This document shows positions 1 through 5,439 of a stretch of DNA of 6,702 nt, one piece after another. Where the stretch lies: contig JAEEUX010000146.1 in assembly GCA_016290695.1 (NCBI GenBank), positions 1 through 6,702 of the forward strand. Reading direction: 5' to 3'. The position numbers were made by a program, and so were the translations under genes. Every line of letters starts with the position of its first letter. Within the stretch, counting starts at the first letter, position 1. Origin of the DNA: Oscillospiraceae bacterium. Its GTDB lineage: Bacteria > Bacillota > Clostridia > Oscillospirales > Oscillospiraceae. Under the pieces are notes generated by a model. The model did no database searches. It worked only from the letters and a program-made list of their open reading frames with translations, and was not told the DNA's origin.

Positions 1-144
1 GGCAAACGAAAAGTTTTTCCGGTCGGGAATTCAAAAGCTTTACAGCAAGAGAAGAAGCAGAGGCATGATTATTATTCATATGTAGAGAATTCCATTCTTA
101 CTGAAGAACAACGACAAAAAATAATTAATAATACTGCGTTTTGA
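1..144 (+). CDS. 3' end of an unrecognised gene (partial)
   Basis: Frame 1 is open from the first base to a TGA at 142-144 and gives the last 47 residues of a protein whose start lies outside the window. The tail is charged and helix-prone, rich in Lys, Gln and Glu, and ends ...EEQRQKIINNTAF. No domain is recognisable in so short a piece. It is called coding because the frame is open to the edge, the composition is protein-like, and a hairpin with a following T-rich stretch lies about 70 bases beyond the stop, as expected after a gene end. It could be a chance open frame. Confidence 0.45.
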   Translation, partial: GKRKVFPVGNSKALQQEKKQRHDYYSYVENSILTEEQRQKIINNTAF

Positions 145-211
145 TTATTGATTGAAGTCATCGTTATATTCACATTGATTGGCTCATGCAACACCTCGTC
201 TACGCTATTCC

Positions 212-257
212 CCTCCCACCACCATTGGCCAAAATTTTGACCATCGGCGGTGGGAGG
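212..257. terminator. 46-bp imperfect palindrome, possible terminator or operator
   Basis: Two 23-base arms (212-234 and 235-257) match at 19 positions and meet at AAAATTTT. The outer 9 bp, CCTCCCACC/GGTGGGAGG, are perfect. On the + strand the stem is followed by TCAATTTTTATCTTT, which suits intrinsic termination of the gene ending at 144. The structure also sits 12 bases upstream of the -35 box of the LexA-like gene, so protein binding is an alternative. The symmetric centre is unusual for a simple terminator. Confidence 0.45.
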
Positions 258-269
258 TCAATTTTTATC

Positions 270-298
270 TTTACAAACGCTGAGGCGGCGATTATAAT
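270..298 (+). promoter_or_regulatory. Sigma-A promoter of the LexA-like gene
   Basis: TTTACA at 270-275 and a perfect TATAAT at 293-298 are separated by 17 bp. Transcription should start near 305, giving a leader of about 40 nt before the start codon at 344. It probably also drives the following zinc-ribbon gene, since no promoter is evident between 965 and 1029. Confidence 0.8.
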
Positions 299-304
299 TC
301 TAAA

Positions 305-320
305 TGTAGCAAGCGTTACA
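305..320. promoter_or_regulatory. Candidate repressor operator at the transcription start
   Basis: TGTAGC-AAGC-GTTACA is a 16-bp dyad: 6-bp arms with one mismatch around a 4-bp spacer. It lies exactly where transcription from the upstream promoter should begin. The geometry suits a dimeric repressor such as the LexA-like product encoded just downstream. It is not the Bacillus (CGAAC-N4-GTTCG) or E. coli (CTGT-N8-ACAG) SOS box. Confidence 0.35.
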
Positions 321-343
321 ATATCTGAGCGGGAGGAACGGCC

Positions 344-964
344 ATGCGATACAGGGACAGGAGTCTGATGGAGAAGATAAAAGCCTATGTTGAGCGCTAC
401 GCAATGGAAAACGGCGGCGCTACGCCGACGAACGCCGAGATCGGCGACGAATTCGCTATTGGCAGGGTGAACGCTTATCGCTATCTCAAGGCGATGGACG
501 AGCTCGGTATGCTTCGGTACCGGGACGGGCGCATCCACACCGAGCGCATAGACAAAATAGCGCCCATAGGGGATATGTCCCCGTCGTATATCGACTCTAT
601 CCCGGCTGGAACGCCGGATGAAATCGAGGCTCATGTTAGCGAATATGTTTCCATCCCGGAGGTTTTTGTGGAGAACCAAAAGGGCCCGTTCTATATTCTG
701 AAAGTCAGCGGCGACTCCATGGTGGATGCCGGAATCGACAGCGGCGACCTTGTTATCGTCAGAAAGACGCCTGAAGCCCGCGCCGGTGAAATAGTCGTCG
801 CGCTGACACGCGGCAGCGGCAACACCTTGAAGCGCGTCAAGGAAGACGGCGATGGGCTCTATCTATGGGCTGAAAACGAATCATGGAGCGATGAAAAACG
901 CTTTTTCGGCAGAGATTTCACCGTGCAGGGAGTGGCCGTGAAGATGGTTAAGAATGTTGTTTAA
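344..964 (+). CDS. LexA-like autoproteolytic transcriptional repressor (S24 family)
   Basis: This 206-residue protein has the LexA layout: an N-terminal winged helix-turn-helix (about residues 9-65, helix-turn-helix around TPTNAEIGDEF...YRYLKAMDELGML) and a C-terminal S24 peptidase domain (about 85-200). The self-cleavage machinery is visible: Ala88-Gly89 in SIPAGTP as scissile bond, Ser125 in SGDSMVDAG as nucleophile, and Lys163 in NTLKRV as general base. The Ser-Lys spacing is 38 against 37 in E. coli LexA. Proteins of this kind repress promoters until activated RecA stimulates self-cleavage. GGGAGGA (330-336) precedes ATG 344; ATG 368 with AGGAG in front is an alternative that drops eight residues. 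The DNA-binding domain differs enough from housekeeping LexA that this is probably an accessory paralogue regulating its own locus, so no symbol is given. Confidence 0.92.
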   Translation: MRYRDRSLMEKIKAYVERYAMENGGATPTNAEIGDEFAIGRVNAYRYLKAMDELGMLRYRDGRIHTERIDKIAPIGDMSPSYIDSIPAGTPDEIEAHVSEYVSIPEVFVENQKGPFYILKVSGDSMVDAGIDSGDLVIVRKTPEARAGEIVVALTRGSGNTLKRVKEDGDGLYLWAENESWSDEKRFFGRDFTVQGVAVKMVKNVV

Positions 965-981
965 GATGTGTTTTTTGATGC

Positions 982-1000
982 GGGCCGCACCGTGCGGTCC
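982..1000 (+). repeat. GC-rich hairpin between the LexA-like and zinc-ribbon genes
   Basis: GGGCCGCAC-C-GTGCGGTCC can form a tight stem of seven to nine pairs (one G-U). The only T-run (971-976) precedes it on the + strand, so it does not have the form of an intrinsic terminator in either direction. It could mark an RNA processing point or adjust expression between the two genes. Confidence 0.4.
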
Positions 1001-1029
1001 TGGTGTGTCGCGGATTGGAGGAGATCTAA

Positions 1030-1527
1030 TTGAAACGGGAAAGAGAGGACGTTTTCATAGAAGATACCGGACAAGTAATATACTGCCCGAGGTGCCGTAA
1101 AGCTCATTACAGCCATGCGGCGGTTATGGACGAATATATAAGCTGCGGCTGCGGACTGAGCTTTTACGCTTTCTCCTGCAAAGGGCTGCAAATAATCATG
1201 CCGCCTGATGAGGCAGGATATGAGCCGATTGCGCGGGAACTGCGTCGGCTCGTTGTAGCCACAGGGCGCTGCACAGACATTCCGCCCGAGCTATATCAGG
1301 ATGAGGATGGCCAATTATACTTCGGGCTGGATGCGGACAGCGCCGAAAAGCTTGAGCTTGCCTTGGCGGAATTTCAGAAGGATGTTTTTGACAACAGCTA
1401 CATCACAAAGGATATGGTTTATTCTATATGTGAGTCCTTTGAGGACGGGCACGACGTAGAGCTGAGGAAGCAGAAAACAGGCGTCGATGTAATGAGATCG
1501 AAGATCCCAATTATGATGACTCTATAA
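1030..1527 (+). CDS. Zinc-ribbon protein of unknown function (possibly 3'-frameshifted)
   Basis: A 165-residue protein starting at TTG 1030, chosen because GGAGGAGA (1017-1024) sits 5 bases upstream; there is no competing ATG. Near the N-terminus Cys19, Cys22, Cys39 and Cys41 (CPRC ... CGC) form a plausible zinc ribbon, with Cys50 nearby. The rest (about 55-150) is acidic, with helical stretches such as DSAEKLELALAEFQKDV, and matches no family I recognise. It lies 65 bases after the LexA-like gene with no clear promoter between, so co-transcription is likely. The last ten or so residues (...MRSKIPIMMTL) look unnatural, while the overlapping -1 frame continues as a clear dsRBD. The original protein was probably longer, with a zinc ribbon at one end and a dsRBD at the other. 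This could be a mutation, a sequencing error or, less likely, recoding. Confidence 0.7.
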   Translation: MKREREDVFIEDTGQVIYCPRCRKAHYSHAAVMDEYISCGCGLSFYAFSCKGLQIIMPPDEAGYEPIARELRRLVVATGRCTDIPPELYQDEDGQLYFGLDADSAEKLELALAEFQKDVFDNSYITKDMVYSICESFEDGHDVELRKQKTGVDVMRSKIPIMMTL

Positions 1528-1739
1528 ACCAGCTGGAAACGCTTGCCAGAAGAGGCTATTTTTCAATTCCAAAGTATCAGTTTGAAGAGACTCATGATGA
1601 AAACGGCAATCCAATTTGGGGTTGTGAATGCAGCATAGAAGAGATAGAAGTAGTTACTCACGGTGAATCTTCGTCTAAAAAGGATGCGAAGAAGCAAGCG
1701 GCATTTGAGATGTTGCAGTCTGTTTTGGAGGAGGAATAA
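1443..1739 (+). pseudogene. Double-stranded-RNA-binding domain in the -1 frame of the zinc-ribbon gene
   Basis: The frame opens after a TGA at 1440-1442 and ends with TAA at 1737-1739. It has no ATG, GTG or TTG before the domain, so it cannot easily be translated alone. It encodes a complete-looking dsRBD: SINQLETLARRG..IPKYQFE at the start, a middle strand pair around NPIWGCECSI, and the signature lysine-rich helix SSSKKDAKKQAAFEMLQSV. The linker and domain closely parallel the second dsRBD of the RNase III-like protein downstream (residues 378-446): EIEDPNYDDSINQL here against KIEPNQENSINQL there. The most economical explanation is a one-base loss near 1443-1524 splitting a zinc-ribbon/dsRBD protein. 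GGAGGAGG inside its last codons serves the next small gene, showing that the 3' end still sits in an operon-like context. Confidence 0.75.
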
Positions 1740-1742
1740 GCC

Positions 1743-1919
1743 ATGGCGAAATATGCATTCAATTATGATTCCGGTGAGTATGAGTATATAGAAAGAGACG
1801 GCTTCAGTATTGATCGTGGTGAATACGTCTATAACTGGGATGACAGTGAGTATCGTCGCGAGGAAGAAGAGGAAGAGGAACGTCGCCGAGAAGAGAGAAG
1901 ATTTTGGGGAGAGGAATAG
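1743..1919 (+). CDS. Small acidic, charged protein (58 residues), function unknown
   Basis: ATG 1743 follows the dsRBD stop by 3 bases, with GGAGGAGG (1727-1734) 8 bases upstream, so translational coupling to the preceding frame is likely. The product is 58 residues. The first half is rich in Tyr, Asp, Glu and Gly with a loose repeat (GEYEYIERDGFSIDRGEYVYNW). The second half is a run of Glu and Arg (from about residue 40) that should form a single charged helix. No known family is recognised. The acidic aromatic style resembles the N-terminal extension of the RNase III-like protein, but this is a resemblance of composition only. It could act as a nucleic-acid mimic or a protein-binding partner; both are guesses. 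Confidence 0.65.
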   Translation: MAKYAFNYDSGEYEYIERDGFSIDRGEYVYNWDDSEYRREEEEEEERRREERRFWGEE

Positions 1920-2129
1920 AATATATAAATAGGGAGATTGACACAGCAGAAAAGCATAAAAGTTCACTTGAATACTATCCCAATATAATTGATGCTTTTT
2001 TCCGTGTTTGAACACGGAACTGCAGGAATTCCCGAAACTATTGCACAGATTGATGGAGAAAAATATAGGCGAAGACAATCAACACGCCAGTTATGCACTA
2101 TACCCCCATCAGCCAATCCACAGCGTTGA
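1904..2129 (+). pseudogene. Frameshifted small ORF of unknown function
   Basis: From a TTG at 1904, overlapping the previous stop, one frame reads ...IEYINREIDTAEKHKSS...NIIDAFFRV and stops at 2009-2011. Removing one T from the T6 run at 1996-2001 joins it to a second frame that reads SVFEHGTAGIPETIAQIDGEK and stops at 2127-2129. Together they would make a protein of roughly 75 residues. Both halves have protein-like composition, but neither belongs to a family I recognise. The 3' end overlaps the convergent ATPase gene by 32 bases. A gene broken by a homopolymer indel is the simplest view; a sequencing error is possible. Confidence 0.4.
2003..2018. repeat. Perfect inverted repeat after the T6 run
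   Basis: Around 2001-2018, TCCGTGTT-TG-AACACGGA has perfect 8-bp arms and can fold into a hairpin with a 6-base loop. The T-run lies on its 5' side and the complementary strand has A's after the stem, so it is not an intrinsic terminator in either orientation. It lies directly against the homopolymer where the reading frame breaks. Confidence 0.5.
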
Positions 2130-3321
2130 TTACCTTGATTCCGTCGTAATCACCCGTGGTGAACCGGTCGAGGGTCAGAATGGTTTTGGGATAGTTGTCT
2201 TTCAGCGCTCGTAGCGGCGCGATTTCACGCTCAAAGGTGCTTTCACCGGTTAGCGACGCCGACACCTGATAGTAGCGCAGAGACTCGCCGTGTCTTGCTA
2301 CAAAATCTATTTCCGCACGCCCCGCTTTCCCGACGTTTACTGTGTTTCCGCGGCGCAGGAGCTCCAGATAGACTACGTTTTCGAGCGAAAAGCCAAGGTC
2401 GTAATTCTTCCTTGCGAGCAGATGACGCCGGATTCCCAAATCGACGATATATAGCTTGCGATTCTGCTTCAAAAGCTGTTTGCCGAGTACATCATAGCGC
2501 TCGGCGGGATAGAAAACATAAGGCTCTGTCAGCGCCTCCACATAGTCGTTCACCGTGTTGGAGGATATTTTGCGGCCGGAAGATGTAAGATAATCGGCTA
2601 TGCTCTTTACGGATATCGGACTGCCAACAGAATTAGCGAGAAACAGGGCGATGTTTCGCAAAAGCGTAAGATCAGTAACCTTTCTCTTGCTGGGGTCGGT
2701 TTCTTTGCGCTGCTGGCGCAATTCAATATCCTTGATGATTATAGTGTTATAAATACCTTCAAGATAAGTGTCGATTTTATCCTCGACATCGTTAAGAGCC
2801 GCTACGTAGGGCAGCCCGCCAAAGCGAAGATAAGAAGCAAACAGCGCGTCTTTATCTCCGCCACCTTTCATTTCGCAGTATTCACGGAAGGAGAGCGGCA
2901 GCATGTTGATTTCCACATAACGTCCGGAAAGAAGCGTGGCGAGCTCCCCGGAAAGCAGGTAGGAATTGGAGCCGGTGATATAGAGGTCTATGTTTTCCCT
3001 TATATAGAGGCTGTCCACCGCCTTCTGATAGTCCGGAACCATTTGAATTTCATCCAGAAAGACGTAATTCATGCGATCCGGCTGCATGTGCTGCAAGATA
3101 TGTTCATATAGCTTTTTGTAATCCTTTAGCTCTTCGTATTCCAGCATTTCAAAGTTGAGCGATATTATTTGCCCGGGCTCGATGCCGTCTCTTTTCAGCT
3201 CCTCCTGAAACATAGCGAGCAAAGTGGACTTCCCACAGCGGCGCAGCCCGGTAATGACCTTGATGACTTTTTCGTCTTTCCATTTCCTTAACTTGTCCAG
3301 ATAATCTGTTCGGCTGACCAT
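2098..3321 (-). CDS. AAA_14/DUF4143 family ATPase
   Basis: A 407-residue protein of normal length for this family. The N-terminal AAA domain shows Walker A GLRRCGKST (25-33), Walker B YVFLDEIQ (86-93), a sensor-like ITGSNS (115-120) and SGRYVEI (132-138). The C-terminal DUF4143 region carries the PD-(D/E)XK-like pattern: ENVVYLELLRRG (314-325), EIDFVA (337-342) and YYQVS (350-354). Such proteins are widespread, often isolated or mobile, and their cellular role is poorly defined; ATP hydrolysis and a nuclease-like fold are family knowledge. ATG 3321 is supported by AAGGAGG (3335-3329) 7 bases upstream. It is transcribed toward the left cluster from its own promoter and has no operon partners. 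All motifs look intact, so it is probably functional and an independent cargo rather than part of the neighbouring cluster. Confidence 0.93.
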   Translation of the reverse strand: MVSRTDYLDKLRKWKDEKVIKVITGLRRCGKSTLLAMFQEELKRDGIEPGQIISLNFEMLEYEELKDYKKLYEHILQHMQPDRMNYVFLDEIQMVPDYQKAVDSLYIRENIDLYITGSNSYLLSGELATLLSGRYVEINMLPLSFREYCEMKGGGDKDALFASYLRFGGLPYVAALNDVEDKIDTYLEGIYNTIIIKDIELRQQRKETDPSKRKVTDLTLLRNIALFLANSVGSPISVKSIADYLTSSGRKISSNTVNDYVEALTEPYVFYPAERYDVLGKQLLKQNRKLYIVDLGIRRHLLARKNYDLGFSLENVVYLELLRRGNTVNVGKAGRAEIDFVARHGESLRYYQVSASLTGESTFEREIAPLRALKDNYPKTILTLDRFTTGDYDGIKVINAVDWLMGV

Positions 3322-3345
3322 TTCAACGCCTCCTTATCACCCTTT

Positions 3346-3374
3346 AGTTTATCCGAAACGCAATGAATAGTCAA
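3346..3374 (-). promoter_or_regulatory. Promoter of the ATPase gene
   Basis: Read on the minus strand, TTGACT (3374-3369) and TAAACT (3351-3346) are 17 bp apart. This gives a leader of about 20 nt before the start codon at 3321. The -35 box overlaps the first AATCGGAAAA repeat. Confidence 0.6.
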
Positions 3375-3438
3375 TCGGAAAATGCCGAAATCGGAAAATG
3401 TGGTATAAATTCACGGCATATATTCCTGAATCGGAAAA
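3373..3438. repeat. AATCGGAAAA direct repeats upstream of the ATPase gene
   Basis: AATCGGAAAATG occurs at 3373-3384 and identically at 3389-3400 (16-bp period). AATCGGAAAA occurs again at 3429-3438. The first copy overlaps the -35 box of the ATPase promoter and the others extend upstream of it, an arrangement that suits binding of a regulator. They are too few and uneven for a CRISPR array. Confidence 0.6.
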
Positions 3439-3541
3439 AATAAGAGTCGCTGTGCAGTGGGTTAGGAGTCACACCGTTCCCGCGAAAGCATGATTCGTGT
3501 CGAATATCGGATCCTTGTGCTGTGTAATGACGTTAAACCTA

Positions 3542-3570
3542 TTGCGTTCATTACTCCTATGTTGTATAAT
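3542..3570 (+). promoter_or_regulatory. Promoter of the RNase III-like gene
   Basis: A perfect TATAAT (3565-3570) lies 17 bp after TTGCGT (3542-3547). It is the best promoter in the stretch of more than 500 bases between the two divergent genes. It implies a leader of about 290 nt before the coding start at 3868. The weak -35 suggests modest or activated transcription. Confidence 0.5.
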
Positions 3571-3576
3571 AATTAC

Positions 3577-3867
3577 GCATGGATGGCATGGCACGTTTGG
3601 CTGTGTGCGCATCTCCTGCTTGAAAGCGAGGGCTTTTATGCAGAGAGATGGTGCTCAGAAAGATGTGAATATGGGATCATTGCGTTGTGCCGCAAAAATG
3701 GCTGCTGTTTTGGGAGAATCGGTTTATCCTCCGCCTGATTGTCGCAAAGGGGTAAATATGTCAAATTTGCGCAGAACAATTGAAAACAGAAAACATGCCT
3801 CCATGTAATTTTTTCCGCCTGACAGAACGACAGTTTGTCGGGTCGAATATAAAACATGGAGGTTTTT
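3577..3867 (+). promoter_or_regulatory. Long structured leader of the RNase III-like gene with masked ribosome binding site
   Basis: The leader holds two short ORFs sharing one stop (3806-3808). It has a hairpin CCTGCT-TGAA-AGCGAGG at 3615-3631 followed by a short T-run, and a perfect hairpin CGACA-GTT-TGTCG at 3828-3840. CCTCCATGT (3798-3806) is exactly complementary to ACATGGAGG (3854-3862), which contains the ribosome binding site of the gene at 3868. Pairing them would hide that site and enclose the CGACA hairpin. The masking strand coincides with the last codons of the short ORFs, so ribosomes finishing there would free the site, as in leader-peptide control. TCCGCCTGA is repeated at 3730-3738 and 3814-3822. 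No larger gene is supported here. Confidence 0.45.
3758..3808 (+). CDS. Possible 16-residue leader peptide
   Basis: ATG 3758 has AAAGGGG (3746-3752) 5 bases upstream and encodes MSNLRRTIENRKHASM. The same frame also opens from ATG 3638 with GAGGG (3628-3632) upstream, which would give 56 residues, so the real start is uncertain. The final codons (GCC TCC ATG TAA) lie over the sequence complementary to the downstream ribosome binding site. A regulatory role in cis is therefore more likely than a function for the peptide itself. Confidence 0.35.
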   Translation: MSNLRRTIENRKHASM

Positions 3868-5268
3868 ATGTCTGCATTAAACGATAAGAAAGCTAAACCC
3901 TGGCCAAAGAACTGTGTGTGGCCGGAGCCGGTGAAAGCCGGAACGGGATACTACTGGGAAGCGGAGGACGCCGATGCTCTGCCGTTAGATGAGGCCGGCG
4001 AGGATCTTATTGCAATTAAGGATTATATGGACGGCCTTATTTCAGAAGGCCGCTTGAACGAAGACTATAGCATAAACTCTGATTACGCCAGCTGTTCCGA
4101 TGAGATGACTGACGAGATAGAATCGTGGGAACCGGAATGCGGCTCCGAATATTGGGACGAAAACGGCTTTGATTTTGAAGCGTGGAACGATGATATGGTT
4201 GCTCAGTTAAATAATTTGAAGCTGCCCCTTCCTTCGCCGGTCGATGATATTCAGCGTGTTATCAACTATGAGTTTATAAACGAGAACATCCTTCGTCAAG
4301 CCTTTACCCGCAGAGCTTTTGCTGCCGAATACGGCGTTGGAGACAGTGAAGTGCTTGAATTTTACGGAGATTCAGTTTTAAACACTGTGATAATACGCGA
4401 GCTTGCAAAGTTAAGCTCTGAAGTTGACGGGGATTCCCCTTGCGCGCCATTTTCGTCCGATTATAACGAGGGCGAACTGACAAAAATCAAGCAACATTAT
4501 GTAAATGGAGAACACCTTGCTGCGCGTGCTGATGCGCTCGAACTAGATAAATATATTCTATACGGTACCGGAGAACAGGAAAGCAAGTCCGCCAAAGAGA
4601 ATATGATAGAAGCGCTGATTGGAGCTGTAGCAGTTGACTGCGGATGGGATTGGCACACGTTGGAGACTGTTGTCGACCAGCTTATTTGCTTTCAAATCTC
4701 AAATGCCATTCTTCGGCAAAGCTATTATGATATGTTCAATGCCTGGCATCAGCGCAGGTTTGGCTGTATGCCTGACTATGAGTTAAGTAAGGGGATGCCG
4801 ATAGACAGCGCTATGAAAGAGTATAGATACCTTTGTACACTTAGGTATAGTATACCGGAAAATGATAAGGGCTTATGGACGAGTCAAAGAGTTGATGTCC
4901 AACAGAAAACGAGGAGCGAAGCCAGAGAATATGCGGCTATGGAGGCTTATAGCTTTTTGGTCAGTAATGGCTTGTGGCTAAACCTGTCGGATGCCAAAAT
5001 TGAACCGAATCAGGAAAACAGTATTAACCAGTTGCAGGAGCTTTTTCAGAAAAAATATGTGGATCAGCCTGAATACCACTTTGATGATTTAAATGACCGC
5101 TGGCGCTGCCGTTGCATCTGCAACGGCATAAACGGCTTGGGCAGTGGAAAAACCAAAACACAGGCCAAAAAGAATGCGGCATTTGTTGTTCTTGTAAAAC
5201 TGATGATGAGCGCAGGCTTGGCTAACGAGAAAATGAAAACAGACATGCTGAATATGTTACTGAATTAA
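3868..5268 (+). CDS. RNase III-like protein with acidic N-terminal extension and two dsRBDs
   Basis: This 466-residue protein is about twice the length of housekeeping RNase III (about 230). Residues 1-120 form an acidic, Trp/Tyr-rich extension of unknown fold. Residues 125-280 are the RNase III domain with signature EVLEFYGDSVL: Glu161, Glu164 and Asp168 match E38, E41 and D45 of E. coli. In the second motif KENMIEALIGA, Glu248 matches the essential E117, but Asn245 replaces the metal ligand D114. dsRBD 1 (about 285-365) ends in KTRSEAREYAAMEAYSFL; dsRBD 2 (about 384-447) ends in GKTKTQAKKNAAFVVL. Cleavage of double-stranded RNA is expected but may be weakened by the Asn. ATG 3868 is preferred over ATG 3856 because the latter lies inside GGAGG (3858-3862), which sits 5 bases before 3868. 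It is likely a specialised paralogue, not the rRNA-processing enzyme, so no rnc symbol is given. Confidence 0.88.
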   Translation: MSALNDKKAKPWPKNCVWPEPVKAGTGYYWEAEDADALPLDEAGEDLIAIKDYMDGLISEGRLNEDYSINSDYASCSDEMTDEIESWEPECGSEYWDENGFDFEAWNDDMVAQLNNLKLPLPSPVDDIQRVINYEFINENILRQAFTRRAFAAEYGVGDSEVLEFYGDSVLNTVIIRELAKLSSEVDGDSPCAPFSSDYNEGELTKIKQHYVNGEHLAARADALELDKYILYGTGEQESKSAKENMIEALIGAVAVDCGWDWHTLETVVDQLICFQISNAILRQSYYDMFNAWHQRRFGCMPDYELSKGMPIDSAMKEYRYLCTLRYSIPENDKGLWTSQRVDVQQKTRSEAREYAAMEAYSFLVSNGLWLNLSDAKIEPNQENSINQLQELFQKKYVDQPEYHFDDLNDRWRCRCICNGINGLGSGKTKTQAKKNAAFVVLVKLMMSAGLANEKMKTDMLNMLLN

Positions 5269-5399
5269 TTTTTGATGATCCTACCAGAGACCGGCGCTTT
5301 ATCCGGGCAGATGATGTTTCGACGCAGTGTGGATTTGCGGATCGTGACGGAGCGCCGGAAAAGCTTCCAAATTCAAAACTGGATAATGATGTCCTTTAA
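5226..5399 (+). pseudogene. Start-less ORF tail after the RNase III-like gene
   Basis: In the -1 frame relative to the RNase III-like gene, an open stretch runs from 5226 to TAA 5397-5399. It reads AEYVTELIFDDPTRDRRFI...ADRDGAPEKLPNSKLDNDVL, which looks like real protein. It has no ATG, GTG or TTG start and no ribosome binding site. It is either the 3' remnant of a deleted gene or an extension of the RNase III-like protein lost or accessed by frameshift. The family is not recognised. Confidence 0.4.
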
Positions 5400-5439
5400 A
5401 TCCAACATACATTAATCAGTCCTCAAAGGAGACACCACC

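Noticed and set aside
265..343. Classical SOS box upstream of the LexA-like gene
   Set aside because: Neither CGAAC-N4-GTTCG nor CTGT-N8-ACAG is present; only the different TGTAGC-N4-GTTACA dyad was found.
200..679. 159-residue minus-strand ORF opposite the LexA-like gene
   Set aside because: It is antisense to a strongly supported gene and crosses the promoter and palindrome; no recognisable domain.
982..1000. Intrinsic terminator between the LexA-like and zinc-ribbon genes
   Set aside because: The T-run is on the 5' side of the stem on the + strand and reads as A's on the other, so neither orientation has the needed 3' T-run.
1473..1479. GAAAACA as a programmed -1 frameshift site
   Set aside because: It does not fit X XXY YYZ, so both tRNAs would mispair after slipping; the shared occurrence near 5235 is easily chance.
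1563..2078. 171-residue minus-strand ORF, hydrophobic and membrane-like
   Set aside because: It is antisense to the Glu-rich dsRBD and acidic small protein; GAA/GAG codons read backwards give Phe/Leu. No ribosome binding site or family match.
2008..2214. 68-residue ORF in the third frame after the T6 run
   Set aside because: Its start has no ribosome binding site and more than half of it is antisense to the intact ATPase gene.
3373..3438. CRISPR-like array
   Set aside because: Only three short unequal copies at irregular spacing, and no cas genes.
3490..3738. 82-residue ORF between the ATPase and RNase III-like genes
   Set aside because: No ribosome binding site, odd Cys/Trp-rich composition, and it runs through the promoter at 3542-3570.
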